Shown piece by piece: positions 44,965 through 54,987 of a stretch of DNA of 64,000 bases; the first letter of the stretch is position 1, and the number at the start of each line of letters is the position of its first letter. The DNA comes from Erythrobacter cryptus DSM 12079 (GTDB lineage: Bacteria; Pseudomonadota; Alphaproteobacteria; Sphingomonadales; Sphingomonadaceae), in NCBI RefSeq assembly GCF_000422985.1, contig NZ_AUHC01000010.1, positions 62,001 through 126,000 on the forward strand, in the 5' to 3' direction. Both the position numbers and the translations under genes were made by a program. Below the pieces are notes generated by a model. That model did no database searches. It had not been told where the DNA came from and saw only the letters and a list, made by a program, of their open reading frames with translations.

Positions 44965-46443
44965 CTATTCGCCGGGGGCGAGTTGCGGGCCGATCATTGC
45001 GTCGGGGGCAGGAATGTCAACGGTGCTGGTCGATTTCGCCGCGGGCCTGGGATCGCGGTCCCAGTCCCACAGCTTGCTGCTCACCCGCCGGGCGTTGACT
45101 TCGGGATCGTAGAGCACCCCGCCATCGAGGTTGAGATCGCGCGCCTCGGCCCGGCCCATCAGCGCCAGCAGCGAGAAGCCCGCGACATAGGCGTTGCGCC
45201 GCGCGGTCACCAGCTGCACCCGGGCCTGGAGCAGTTCCTGCTCGGCATTGAGCACGTCGAGCACGGTGCGGTTGCCGATCGAGTTTTCCGCGCGCACCCC
45301 TTCGAGGCTGAGCTCGGCCGCCTCGACCGCGGCCTGGGCGCTCTTGATCACCTGATTGGCGGCTTGCCAGTTGGCGAAGGTCGAGCGGGTCTCGGCAATC
45401 ACCTGGCGTTCGGCAGCGATCACGTCCTCGAGCGCGGCGCTCTCGCGCGCCCCGGCCTGGCGCTGGCGCGCCGCGGGCAGCCCGCCCTGAAACAGCGGGA
45501 TGGTGAGCCGCACCCCGGCGTTGGCAGTGGTTTCGCGCTGGACGAACTGCGCCGCCACCGGCCCGCCGAGCGTGCCGAAGAAGTCGCTGTATTGCCCGTT
45601 CACGAACACGCCCAGCGTCGGCAGGCGTCCCGCGCCGGCAACCTTGGTGTCGAACCCGGCGGCTTCGGCGCGCAGGCGCGCGGCCTCGAGATTGGGGTTG
45701 TTTGCGAGCGCCGCGGCGATGGCCTCTTCGAGCGTATCGGGCAGGCCGGGAAGCGGCGGCGGCGCCTCGAGCGCGCTCGCCGGGCGACCGACGAGGCGGA
45801 TATAGGTCTCACGCGCGGCGATGAGATTGGCCTCGGCCTGCTTGAGGTCGCCCTCGGCCACGGCGAGGCGCGCGCGCGACTGGGCGACATCGGTGATGGT
45901 GAGGTCGCCGATCTGGAAGCGGTCGCCGGTTGCCTCGAGATTGGTTTTCAGCACCGCGACATTGTTGGCCGCGAGCATCGTCAGCGCCTCGGTGCGCAGC
46001 ACGTCCATATAGGCGGCGACCACCTGGCTGAACACCACGCTTTCGGTGTTGCGCAGATCGGCCTGCCCGGCCTCGACCCGCTCCTTGGCGGCGGCAATGG
46101 CGTTGCGCACCGCGCCGCCCGAATAGATCGGCACCAGCGCCTGGGCCTGCACCCCGAGGTTGCGCTCGGGCGCGGTGAAGGCGTTGGCCGACTGGCGCAG
46201 AAACTCGGTGTGGGTGGCGGTGAGATTGAGCGAGGGCAGGCCCGGCGCCCGGGCAATCGGCACGCCCTCGTCGATCGCGCGCTGGTTGGCGCGGGCGGCC
46301 TCGAGCGTGGGATTGGTGCCATAGGCATTCGCCAGCGCCTCGCGCAGCGTCTCACCCGCCGCCGGGCCAGCGCCGAGCGCGAGCGCGAGCACCAAAGCGC
46401 CCGGCGCCGCGACCCGCGCAAGGGAAGCGCTCGGCCGCCTCAC
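44965..46443 (-). CDS. tolC: TolC-type outer-membrane efflux/secretion channel
   Basis: A 492-residue protein with a signal peptide (residues 1-30, ending PAAGE). The mature part has the two-fold repeat of long coiled coils and short beta segments (LREALANAYGTNPTLEAARA; ERNLGVQAQALVPIYSGG; VRAENSIGNRTVLDVLNAEQ). It forms a trimer spanning the outer membrane and periplasm, used by RND or type I exporters encoded elsewhere. The start is GTG overlapping the pcm stop, so pcm and tolC are one operon under the palindromic promoter at 47.06 kb. Confidence 0.94.
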   Translation of the reverse strand: MRRPSASLARVAAPGALVLALALGAGPAAGETLREALANAYGTNPTLEAARANQRAIDEGVPIARAPGLPSLNLTATHTEFLRQSANAFTAPERNLGVQAQALVPIYSGGAVRNAIAAAKERVEAGQADLRNTESVVFSQVVAAYMDVLRTEALTMLAANNVAVLKTNLEATGDRFQIGDLTITDVAQSRARLAVAEGDLKQAEANLIAARETYIRLVGRPASALEAPPPLPGLPDTLEEAIAAALANNPNLEAARLRAEAAGFDTKVAGAGRLPTLGVFVNGQYSDFFGTLGGPVAAQFVQRETTANAGVRLTIPLFQGGLPAARQRQAGARESAALEDVIAAERQVIAETRSTFANWQAANQVIKSAQAAVEAAELSLEGVRAENSIGNRTVLDVLNAEQELLQARVQLVTARRNAYVAGFSLLALMGRAEARDLNLDGGVLYDPEVNARRVSSKLWDWDRDPRPAAKSTSTVDIPAPDAMIGPQLAPGE

Positions 46444-47045
46444 GCGAAGGTCCAGCCCCGAGGCGCGTCGAAGGCGTGGAGCACCGGGATGCCGAGATCC
46501 TCGATCGGCTGGAGGCTCACCTGCCCGCCGATCTTGCGCCCCGATGCGAGGCGGGTGACGCCGCGCAGCACCAGCCCGGTGACGATCCTCCCGCCCTCGG
46601 CGAGCGCCGCAGCAAGCCCGTCGGGCAGGCGCTCGATCGCCCCGTCGATGAGGATGAGATCGTGGCTCCCCGCCACCGTGCCCTTGGCGGCTTCATCGGC
46701 GGGGATTTCGGCAAGGCTGCCGACCAGCGGGGCGACGAGCGCGGCAAGGTAGCCGGTGCCCCCGCTCACCACCAGCGCCGCATCCTTCGAGGTGGGCGCG
46801 GCTTCGCTGAGGAGCTTGCCATAAAACAGCGGCGCGGCCAGCACCCGGCCCTCGCCCAGCGCAATCGCGCGGTCGATATAGGCGAGCGCGGCCTTGTCTG
46901 CAGGCAGGAACTCCTCGCGCGGCACCGCCAGCATCCGCGCCAGCACATATTCCTCGTTGACCCCGCTGGTGCGCAGCTGGCTGTCAACCATGGCGCGCCG
47001 CGCGGTGGCAAAATCGGGCAGGGTGATGGTCATGGTCTCGATCAT
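46440..47045 (-). CDS. Protein-L-isoaspartate O-methyltransferase family protein
   Basis: A 201-residue SAM-dependent methyltransferase. ARRAMVDSQLRTSGVNEEYV matches the N-terminus of alphaproteobacterial PCMT-like proteins. The SAM loop is VVSGGTGYLAALVA, less canonical than E. coli Pcm, so repair of isoaspartate is likely but not proven. The ATG follows GGAG. It is the first gene of an operon with tolC, and its promoter carries a long palindrome. Confidence 0.82.
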   Translation of the reverse strand: MIETMTITLPDFATARRAMVDSQLRTSGVNEEYVLARMLAVPREEFLPADKAALAYIDRAIALGEGRVLAAPLFYGKLLSEAAPTSKDAALVVSGGTGYLAALVAPLVGSLAEIPADEAAKGTVAGSHDLILIDGAIERLPDGLAAALAEGGRIVTGLVLRGVTRLASGRKIGGQVSLQPIEDLGIPVLHAFDAPRGWTFA

Positions 47046-47056
47046 GTCTCCGGCTC

Positions 47057-47088
47057 GGCTGTATTATGTGCGCAATACAGCCCGTCAA
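47057..47088 (-). promoter_or_regulatory. Promoter with overlapping palindromic operator for pcm-tolC
   Basis: Reading leftward, TTGACG (47088-47083) is a good -35 and TAATAC (47066-47061) a -10 at 16 bases spacing. GGCTGTATT (47057-47065) and AATACAGCC (47074-47082) are perfect 9-base inverted arms with 8 bases between. The arms cover the -10 and most of the spacer, the usual place for a repressor. Transcription would begin only about 9 bases before the ATG, leaving just the GGAG ribosome site. Confidence 0.72.
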
Positions 47089-47248
47089 GCCCTCCTTAAA
47101 CCCGCCGCGGCGCGCTTCCAAGCGCTTTGCGGCCCCGTGCCGTGGCCGCCCGGCGGGCAATTTCGCCCTTTGACCTTGGCGGCGGCGAGTGCTTAGGGGA
47201 GCGCGGCGACAAGCGCTGCGGTATTCGACTTAGCGAGGGATGGGTTCG

Positions 47249-48664
<1,416 letters not shown>

Positions 48665-48706
48665 GGCGCGCGCAGGATTGGGCCGCGGTTTTTTGGGGGG
48701 CGCCTC

Positions 48707-48724
48707 GCTGAACAGGCGTTCAGC
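48707..48724. promoter_or_regulatory. 18-bp palindrome ahead of the LytS/LytTR operon
   Basis: GCTGAAC (48707-48713) and GTTCAGC (48718-48724) are perfect 7-base inverted arms around AGGC. It lies 87 bases upstream of the histidine kinase start, in the 146-base gap after fumC. The GAAC-N4-GTTC form resembles operators of TetR-type repressors. No matching regulator gene is in the window. Confidence 0.5.
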
Positions 48725-48810
48725 TTTCGACCAAGGCGCAACCGCGCCCGACCACCGGCGCCGCCCGCCATGGCGCAGCGCCGGGCGCGGCGCTATCTGG
48801 CAGGGCCAGA

Positions 48811-50046
48811 ATGATGGCTGATTCCCTACCTGCGCCCGGCCCCGGCGAAAGCGCGCCGCGCGTGCCGCTGCGCGCCGTGCTGTTCTCGATGGTGGTGCTG
48901 TGGGCCACCTATTTCCTCCTCACCACGGTGCGCAGCCTGGTGATGGACATCGGCTTCCAGTTCGAGCTGGCCTGGCGGCGGCTGGTGGTGACCGCCATCG
49001 GCATCGCGCTGACGCTGGTCCTGTGGCTGCTCTTGCGCCTGTTCGACAACCGCGCGCTGTGGATCAAGATTTCCGCCGCGATCGTGCTCGCGCTTCCTGT
49101 CGCCCTCGCGATCGGCCAGGTCAATTACTGGGTGTTCAAGGATATGTCCCCGGCGATCGAACGCGCCTATGGGGAAAAGCTCAATCTCAACCTGCGCCGC
49201 GATGAGAGCGGCAACCTGCTCGTCGATGTGCCGCTGCAGGGGCCGGGGGGCACGGCGGCGGGCACGCAATCGGTGATCATCGAGCCGGCCGAGACGCTGG
49301 GGGATTTCTGGCGCAAGCTGCTCGATGTCGCGCTTGGGCGCTATTTCCTCCTGCTTGCCTGGGCCTCGACCTATTTTGCCCTGCTCGCCGGGGTGCAGGC
49401 GCGCGCGGCGCAGCGCCGCGAGGAGCAGTTCCGCTCTGCCGCCAAGGCCGCCGAGCTGCGCTCCTTGCGCTATCAGGTCAACCCGCATTTCCTGTTCAAC
49501 ACCCTGAATTCGCTCTCGGCCCTGGTGATGACCGGCAAGACCGAGGCGGCCGAGACGATGATCCAGACGATCAGCCGCTTCTATCGCCATTCGCTCGCCG
49601 CCGAGCCCACCGCCGATGTCGCGCTGCGCGACGAATTCGATCTGCAAAGGCTGTATCTCGAGATCGAGGCGGTGCGCTTTCCCACCCGTCTCAGGGCCGT
49701 GTTCGATCTGCCCCAGGGGCTGGAGGATGCGCGCCTGCCGGGGATGATCCTGCAGCCGCTCGTGGAAAACTCGGTCAAGTACGCGGTCTCGCCGGTCTCG
49801 CGCCCGGTGACGATCACGCTCGCGGCGCGCGAGGAGTTCGATCGGCTGGTGATCACCGTCAGCGATGATGGCCCGGGCGTGCCGCAGGGCGCGCAGCACG
49901 GCTTCGGCATCGGCCTTGCCAATGTGCGCGACCGGCTCGAGGCGCGCTTAGGCCCCGATATCGGCTTTGCCTCCGGCCCGGTGCCGGGCGGCTATCGCAG
50001 CGAGATCCGCATTCCCCTATCCCGGATGAGTGGCCCCCATGCCTGA
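48811..50046 (+). CDS. LytS-type sensor histidine kinase
   Basis: A 411-residue kinase with four membrane helices in residues about 20-195 and a periplasmic or loop region rich in polar residues (about 105-160). The phosphorylated histidine is H226 in YQVNPHFLFNTLNSL, the HisKA-like form of LytS kinases. The ATPase has QPLVENSVKYAV (N box) and SDDGPGVPQG (G box). The response regulator follows 20 bases downstream. The signal is unknown. Confidence 0.93.
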   Translation: MMADSLPAPGPGESAPRVPLRAVLFSMVVLWATYFLLTTVRSLVMDIGFQFELAWRRLVVTAIGIALTLVLWLLLRLFDNRALWIKISAAIVLALPVALAIGQVNYWVFKDMSPAIERAYGEKLNLNLRRDESGNLLVDVPLQGPGGTAAGTQSVIIEPAETLGDFWRKLLDVALGRYFLLLAWASTYFALLAGVQARAAQRREEQFRSAAKAAELRSLRYQVNPHFLFNTLNSLSALVMTGKTEAAETMIQTISRFYRHSLAAEPTADVALRDEFDLQRLYLEIEAVRFPTRLRAVFDLPQGLEDARLPGMILQPLVENSVKYAVSPVSRPVTITLAAREEFDRLVITVSDDGPGVPQGAQHGFGIGLANVRDRLEARLGPDIGFASGPVPGGYRSEIRIPLSRMSGPHA

Positions 50047-50066
50047 AGCCATGCCCGAAACAAGCC

Positions 50067-50825
50067 ATGCCTGAGACCAGCGAGACCCAGCCCCAGGTGC
50101 TGCGCACCCTGATCGTCGATGACGAGCCGCTCGCGGTCGAGCGGGTGCAGGTGATCTGTGCCGAGATCCCCAGCGTTGCCGTGGTCGGCACCGCGAGCGA
50201 CGGGGCCGCGGCGCTGCGCCTGGCTGAAAAGCTCCAGCCCGATCTGGTGCTGCTCGACATGACCATGCCCGAGCTTGACGGCCTTGGCGTGGCGCGCCGA
50301 TTTGCCGAGCAGGAAGCCGCCCCGGTGGTGATCTTCGTCACCGCGCATGATCACTTCGCGGTCGAGGCCTTCGATCTTGAAGCGGTGGACTATGTCTTGA
50401 AGCCGGTCTCGGCCGATCGGCTCGCCCGGGCGATCACCCGCGCGCTCGCCCGCCGCGGGCAGCGCCGGCCGCGCCAGGGCCGCTATCTCGAGGAACTGTG
50501 GGTGCCGCACCGCTCGGAGCTGTTGCGGATCGCGGTGAGCGAGGTGCTGCGCATCGATGCCGAGCGCGATTATGTGCGCCTGCATGTCGGCACCGGGCCG
50601 GCGGCGCGAAGCTATCTGCTGCTCCAGACCATCGCCGGGCTCGAGGCGCGGCTCGATCCCGAACAGTTCATCCGCATCCACCGCTCCACCATTCTCAGGC
50701 GCGATCACATCCGCGGCCTCAGGCACGATGGCCTCGGGGTGTGGTCGGCCGAGCTGGTGAGCGGCGAGGCGCTGCGCATCGGGCGCACCTACCTCGCGCG
50801 GGTCAAGGCGATGGCGGGGCGCTGA
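50067..50825 (+). CDS. LytTR-type response regulator
   Basis: A 252-residue regulator. The receiver has the acidic pair D18-D19 and phospho-acceptor D64 (VLLDMTMPELDG), with K near 112 (VLKPVSADRL). The C-terminal LytTR DNA-binding domain (about 145-250) shows VSEVLRIDAERDYVRLH and FIRIHRSTILRRDHI. It is cognate to the upstream kinase. Its targets are unknown; divergent urcA is close. Confidence 0.94.
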   Translation: MPETSETQPQVLRTLIVDDEPLAVERVQVICAEIPSVAVVGTASDGAAALRLAEKLQPDLVLLDMTMPELDGLGVARRFAEQEAAPVVIFVTAHDHFAVEAFDLEAVDYVLKPVSADRLARAITRALARRGQRRPRQGRYLEELWVPHRSELLRIAVSEVLRIDAERDYVRLHVGTGPAARSYLLLQTIAGLEARLDPEQFIRIHRSTILRRDHIRGLRHDGLGVWSAELVSGEALRIGRTYLARVKAMAGR

Positions 50826-50865
50826 CGCGCGCGGCCCGCCTCTATCGGGCCTGCGCCTCGGGAAC

Positions 50866-50908
50866 AAAAAGACGGCCCGAACCCCAGGGACTGGAAGGGT
50901 TCGGGCCG
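50866..50908 (-). terminator. Intrinsic terminator of urcA
   Basis: CGGCCCGAACCC (50873-50884) pairs perfectly with GGGTTCGGGCCG (50897-50908). Reading leftward the hairpin ends in a TTTTT run (50870-50866), so it stops urcA transcripts coming from the right. Rightward there is no T run. Confidence 0.88.
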
Positions 50909-50966
50909 TGGCAGCTGCGCGCAGCCTTTCGGGGGAGGTGCGCGCAGGATCGGGAGGGGGCGCAGG

Positions 50967-51290
50967 TCAGCCGCCCCGCTGGTCGGCACGCACCAGCGCG
51001 GCAACCTGCTGGCGGGCCTCGGCGCGGGCCTTGGCAAGGCAGGTCTTGACTTCCTGCGAGAGGATCCGCGAGCCGGTCGTCAGGCTGGTCACGCGGCCCA
51101 CCTGGCGCACCGCCTTTTCCACCCGCTGATCGAGTGCGCGCTGGCCCGCCGGCGTGGCAAGGTTGAGGTCATCGGCGCTGACGGTCACGCGCATCTGTTC
51201 CATCTGGCCAGCCTGGGCGGGGGTGAAGGCGGCCGCGGCAAGGCCGGCGGCGGCAACCGCATGGGTCATCAGTTTCGCAAGGGGTTTCAT
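50967..51290 (-). CDS. UrcA family secreted protein
   Basis: A 107-residue exported protein with a signal peptide (residues 1-27, ending AQAG). The mature part RVTVSADDLNLATPAGQRALDQ, here cut to its core DDLNLATPAGQRALD, then VEKAVRQVG and a conserved Cys in VKTCLAKAR, is typical of the UrcA family of sphingomonads. Function unknown. AAAGGA precedes the ATG. A terminator follows. Confidence 0.82.
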   Translation of the reverse strand: MKPLAKLMTHAVAAAGLAAAAFTPAQAGQMEQMRVTVSADDLNLATPAGQRALDQRVEKAVRQVGRVTSLTTGSRILSQEVKTCLAKARAEARQQVAALVRADQRGG

Positions 51291-51520
51291 GGGCTTGTCC
51301 TTTCCTCTGCAGCGGCGCCGGGACCAGTCGGGGGCCGGTCGCGGGGGGCTTTCGGCGCCGCTGCTGAACCCTTGATAGCCGCCCCGCCGCGCCGGCGCAG
51401 CCGCGCCTCGACCAAAGCGGCGGCGCACCTCGACCGGCGTGGGGGCGGGATGACGAAGCGCGCGCACCGGGCGATGAAGCGCGGTTTCCAATCGACCGGC
51501 GCCGCACCATATTGGTAGGC

Positions 51521-51793
51521 ATGGGCTGGGCGACATTTGCGATCTTCGTGCTGGGCATCGCCAATTTCGCGATGGGCAAGGCGGTGTTTGAAAGCGGCCA
51601 CCCGCTGTTTGCGCGCCTGCCCCGGTCGAGCCAGCTTTTGAGCCGCCGCGCCTCCTTCTTCACCGAATTCGTGGTGCTGTGCCTTGCCCTGGCGCTTTCG
51701 GTCGAGGGCTGGCCGGGCTTTGTTTTTGCCTATGCCGGCTACACGGCATTGAATGCGCTTGCCACCTGGCTTGTGCTCACCGGCAGGCTATAG
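51521..51793 (+). CDS. Small membrane protein, unknown
   Basis: About 90 residues with two to three hydrophobic helices (ATFAIFVLGIANFAMGKAVF; FVVLCLALALSVEGW; AGYTALNALATWLVL). No family recognised. A weak TTTCCA/CATATT promoter pair would start transcription almost at the ATG, so the message could be leaderless. The phosphoesterase gene follows nine bases after the stop, suggesting one transcript. Confidence 0.6.
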   Translation: MGWATFAIFVLGIANFAMGKAVFESGHPLFARLPRSSQLLSRRASFFTEFVVLCLALALSVEGWPGFVFAYAGYTALNALATWLVLTGRL

Positions 51794-51802
51794 GCGGGCG
51801 CG

Positions 51803-52555
51803 ATGACCACCCGCCTGTTCCATATCAGCGATGTGCATTTCGGGGTCGAGGACAAGGCCGCGCTCGATGCGGTGGCGCGCGCGGTGGCCGATGAGCGGCC
51901 CGATGCCGTGGTGTGCACCGGCGATCTCACCCAGCGCGCCAAGCATTCCGAATATGCCGCGGCGGCGCGCTGGCTGGCGGGGCTCGGGGTGCCGGTGGTG
52001 CTCGAGCCGGGCAATCACGATCTGCCCTATTACAACCTGTGGGAACGCTTTGCCGATCCCTTCCGCCGCTATCGCCGGCTGCGCGCGGCGGTTCCGGGGG
52101 ACTTTGCCTCGCCAGATGTGGTGCTGGTGCCGCTGCGCACCACGGTGCGCGCCCAACCGCGCTTTCCCTGGTCTGACGGGGTGGTGCGCCCCGCCGCGCT
52201 GCGCCAGACCCTCGCGGCGCTGGCGGGCTTGCGCGACGATCCGCGCACCCGCATCGTGATCGCGCATCACCCGCTGCTCGGACCCCCGGGCCAGCGCCGC
52301 AACCCCACCATCGGCGGTGACGCGGCCTTTGTCGCGCTCGCCGCGGCCGGAGCTCATGCGGTGATCTCGGGCCATGTCCACGTGCCCTTCGATCAGCTGC
52401 GCAGCCATGGCGGGCAGAGCCTGCGGATGATCGGCACCGGCACGCTTTCCACCCGCCTGCGCCGCGGCGTGCCGCCTTGCTATCGGGTGATCACCTGCGC
52501 GCCCGGGGGGGAAATCAGCACCGAAATCCGCAGCCTGCCGGGCGCGGCGCGGTAA
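51803..52555 (+). CDS. Calcineurin-like metallophosphoesterase
   Basis: A 250-residue phosphoesterase. All metal motifs are present: SDVHFG (D9, H11), VCTGDLTQ, EPGNHDLP, IVIAHHPL and SGHVHVPF. These coordinate two metals. The fold serves cyclic-nucleotide phosphodiesterases, nucleases and lipid-A hydrolases (LpxH); it is shorter and different from LpxH in its cap, so the substrate is open. Confidence 0.9.
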   Translation: MTTRLFHISDVHFGVEDKAALDAVARAVADERPDAVVCTGDLTQRAKHSEYAAAARWLAGLGVPVVLEPGNHDLPYYNLWERFADPFRRYRRLRAAVPGDFASPDVVLVPLRTTVRAQPRFPWSDGVVRPAALRQTLAALAGLRDDPRTRIVIAHHPLLGPPGQRRNPTIGGDAAFVALAAAGAHAVISGHVHVPFDQLRSHGGQSLRMIGTGTLSTRLRRGVPPCYRVITCAPGGEISTEIRSLPGAAR

Positions 52556-52706
52556 TCTTGCGGGGGCGGGCCTTAACCCTTTTTCGAGGTTTGGCATTAA
52601 GGAATTGTTGATGGAATCACGGCGCCGGTGGGGGTGGCGGCGCGCTGGCCCTGCGCCCCGGCCCGGCCCCCGCGGCGGAAAAAGGCAAGCGAGCGAGGAC
52701 AGGGTG

Positions 52707-52904
52707 ATGGATTTCATCAAGGCGGCGAGTTTCGGCGCGGTGCTCTCGGCGATCATCGCGCTGGTGATCGGTTCGCAGGGCACCAGCGCCGGGCCACTGG
52801 CGATCCACACGGTGGCGCTGGCCGAGACCAGGTTCTACTGGTCCTGGCCGATCTTCTTCTCCGGCAGCGGTCTCGCCTGGGGGATCATGCTGCTGCAACG
52901 CTGA
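52707..52904 (+). CDS. 65-residue membrane protein, unknown
   Basis: One sure helix (SFGAVLSAIIALVIGS) and a second hydrophobic stretch (WSWPIFFSGSGLAWGIMLL). No family assignment. The ATG at 52707 follows GAGGACAGGG; an adjacent GTG is possible. A CCTTAA ... TTAAGG inverted pair (52571-52576 and 52597-52602) lies in the upstream 151-base gap. A bidirectional terminator follows. Confidence 0.6.
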   Translation: MDFIKAASFGAVLSAIIALVIGSQGTSAGPLAIHTVALAETRFYWSWPIFFSGSGLAWGIMLLQR

Positions 52905-52928
52905 GCCGCAAGAGCGTTGCCCAAAGGG

Positions 52929-52961
52929 AAAGGGCGGCTCCCGCCTGGGGAGCCGCCCTTT
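52929..52961. terminator. Bidirectional intrinsic terminator
   Basis: AAAGGGCGGCTCCC and GGGAGCCGCCCTTT-type arms (52929-52942 and 52948-52961) form a 14-bp stem with a five-base loop. A and T runs on the two outer ends make it work for the rightward small membrane gene and the leftward rpsI. Confidence 0.9.
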
Positions 52962-52992
52962 CTCGTTGCCGCCCGCAAGGGGGCGCCGGGGC

Positions 52993-53508
52993 TTAGCGCT
53001 TCGAGAACTGGAAGCTGCGGCGGGCCTTGGCCTTGCCGTACTTCTTGCGCTCGACCACGCGGCTGTCACGGGTGAGGAAGCCGGCCGCCTTGACCACGGG
53101 GCGCAGCTCAGGCTCGTACTTGGTCAGCGCCTGGGCGATCCCGTGCTTGACCGCGCCGGCCTGGCCCGAAAGCCCGCCGCCGCGCACCGTGGCGATCACG
53201 TCATACTGCCCGGCACGATCGGTGATGGTGAAGGGCTGGTTGATGACGAGGCGCAGCGTCGGCCGGGCGAAATAGACTTCCTGATCGCGCCCGTTGATGG
53301 TGATCTTGCCGGTGCCGGGCTTGACCCACACTCGCGCCACCGCATCCTTGCGGCGGCCGGTGGCATAGGAACGGCCCTGGGCATCGACTTCGCGCGCGCG
53401 CAGCGGGGCGGTGGTGCGGGCGATTTCGGCGGCATCGCCCTGCGGCACGGCGCCGGCAATGTCCTTGAGATCGGCCAGATCGGTGACGGTGGTGGTTTCA
53501 GCGGTCAT
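52993..53508 (-). CDS. rpsI: 30S ribosomal protein S9
   Basis: A 171-residue S9. The conserved domain spans residues about 45-171 ([15 protein letters not shown]; the C-terminal tail ends SFQFSKR, which reaches the P site). The first 45 residues are an acidic extension common in alphaproteobacteria. Its ATG shares one base with the rplM stop (TAATG). Confidence 0.98.
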   Translation of the reverse strand: MTAETTTVTDLADLKDIAGAVPQGDAAEIARTTAPLRAREVDAQGRSYATGRRKDAVARVWVKPGTGKITINGRDQEVYFARPTLRLVINQPFTITDRAGQYDVIATVRGGGLSGQAGAVKHGIAQALTKYEPELRPVVKAAGFLTRDSRVVERKKYGKAKARRSFQFSKR

Positions 53509-53987
53509 TACGCGGTGACCTTGTTCTTGCGGTTAAGGGAAGCAACGTCGAGCACCTGGGGCTGCTGCCCGGCGTGGGGATGCTCGCTGCCGGCATAAAG
53601 GTGCAGCGCCTTCATCTGCTTGCGGCCAAGCGGCCCGCGCGGGATCATCCGCTCCACCGCCTTTTCCAGCACCCGCTCGGGGAAGCGCCCGCCCAGCACC
53701 TTGGCCGGGGTGGTCTCCTTGATCCCGCCGGGGTGGCCGGTGTGCTTGTAATAGACCTTCTCGCCCATCTTGTTGCCGGTGAACTTCACCTTCTCGACAT
53801 TGATGACGATCACGTGATCGCCGCAATCGACGTGCGGGGTGTAGCTCGGCTTGTGCTTGCCGCGCAGGATGTTGGCGATGATCGCGGCGAGGCGGCCGAC
53901 GACGAGGCCATCGGCATCGATGATGTGCCAGTTCTTCTCGACCTCGGCCGGCTTGATCGACCGGGTCTGCTTGCTGAGCGCCTTCAT
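53508..53987 (-). CDS. rplM: 50S ribosomal protein L13
   Basis: A 159-residue L13: [17 protein letters not shown] near residue 16, then [17 protein letters not shown] and [16 protein letters not shown]. The ATG at 53987 is the conserved start. TTGACT (reverse strand, 54138-54133) with ACATTG 16 bases further on could be its promoter, though the -10 is weak; the -35 overlaps the stop of the upstream gene. Confidence 0.98.
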   Translation of the reverse strand: MKALSKQTRSIKPAEVEKNWHIIDADGLVVGRLAAIIANILRGKHKPSYTPHVDCGDHVIVINVEKVKFTGNKMGEKVYYKHTGHPGGIKETTPAKVLGGRFPERVLEKAVERMIPRGPLGRKQMKALHLYAGSEHPHAGQQPQVLDVASLNRKNKVTA

Positions 53988-54134
53988 GGCATGTGTCCTT
54001 GCTTCTTCAAGAGGCTTGGCATGGGGCCTTGCGAGGGGCCCCTGCCGCCCGCTGGCCCCGCGCCCCGCCGGATTCGCCCCGGCACGGGCAGGCCGCGGAA
54101 AGTGCGGGGCCAATGTCGCCGAGCTTGGCGAAAG

Positions 54135-54935
54135 TCAAGCAAAAGCGCGGTTTCGCCGTAGGGTAAAATAATACCGCAAGGGCGCTTCGGCCCCTGGCGG
54201 CAAGAGATCGCCCATCCGCCACAGCTCCTCGCGGCGGCGTTCCTGCGCGCCGATGCGGGTGGTGATCACGCGCTCGGCCCGGCTGAGCCAGGGGGCATCG
54301 GGCTGCGGCGCGGCGCGGTATTCCACGGTGAAGCTGCCGATCAGCCCGTCGGGCAGGGTGAGCGTCTCGCGCACCACACTCGGGACCCCGGTGGGAAAGA
54401 ACAGATCGCGCGGCAGCTGTTCAAACAGATCAGCCCCGACGGCATCGAGCCGGGCGAGATAGGCGCGCTGGAGCGCCCGCTGATCGGCCGGCCCCGGCCC
54501 GCGCGCGATCAGTTCCTCGGCTGCGCCAAGCGCCGCGGTGACCGCCTCGCTCACCCCTTGCGCATCGGCGACCGGCAGGATCGCGCCATCGGCATCGAGC
54601 ATCAGCGGGAATAGCCCGGTCTCGGTGCGCTGCTGCTCGATCCGGGCGAGCGCGGCAAGCTGGGGCGGGGCATTGACCTCGGCAAAGAGCTGGCGCCCGC
54701 TCACCGCGATCCCGCGGCCCTGGGGCGCAAACCACACCTCCCAGCCGCGCCGCACGCTGAGGGCGCTGTGCCCGCCGACCACGTGGGAGAGCACCCGCTC
54801 GAGCCGCTGCGGGCGCTGCGGCAGGCTGAGCGGCGACGCCCCGCCCGTCGCCGCGCTGCGCCCCGCCGCGCCTGCTGCAAGCCCGGCGCCGAGGAGCGCG
54901 ATGAGGCGGCGCCGGGTGATCGCAGTGCTCGCCAT
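54135..54935 (-). CDS. Exported protein with Tat-like signal, unknown
   Basis: A 266-residue protein. Residues 1-30 contain TRRRLIALLGAGLAAGAAG, a twin-arginine-like signal, so the protein is probably exported folded. The body has no motif I recognise; it contains GRGIAVSGRQLFAEVNAP and ends in an Arg/aromatic-rich RYYFTLRRNRAFA segment. It sits between rplM and cutA on the same strand without overlap. Confidence 0.55.
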   Translation of the reverse strand: MASTAITRRRLIALLGAGLAAGAAGRSAATGGASPLSLPQRPQRLERVLSHVVGGHSALSVRRGWEVWFAPQGRGIAVSGRQLFAEVNAPPQLAALARIEQQRTETGLFPLMLDADGAILPVADAQGVSEAVTAALGAAEELIARGPGPADQRALQRAYLARLDAVGADLFEQLPRDLFFPTGVPSVVRETLTLPDGLIGSFTVEYRAAPQPDAPWLSRAERVITTRIGAQERRREELWRMGDLLPPGAEAPLRYYFTLRRNRAFA

Positions 54936-54987
54936 CCTCGCATCCCCTCACACAGGCGCCGGCGTCTTCCCGCCCCGTTGCTCAGCC

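Noticed and set aside
48665-48706. T-run after fumC as an intrinsic terminator
   Set aside because: TTTTTT at 48689-48694 is not preceded by a convincing stem.
50039-50074. Three near copies of ATGCCTGA between the kinase and response regulator genes as alternative starts
   Set aside because: Only the ATG at 50067 is in frame with the response regulator; the others end quickly or are out of frame.
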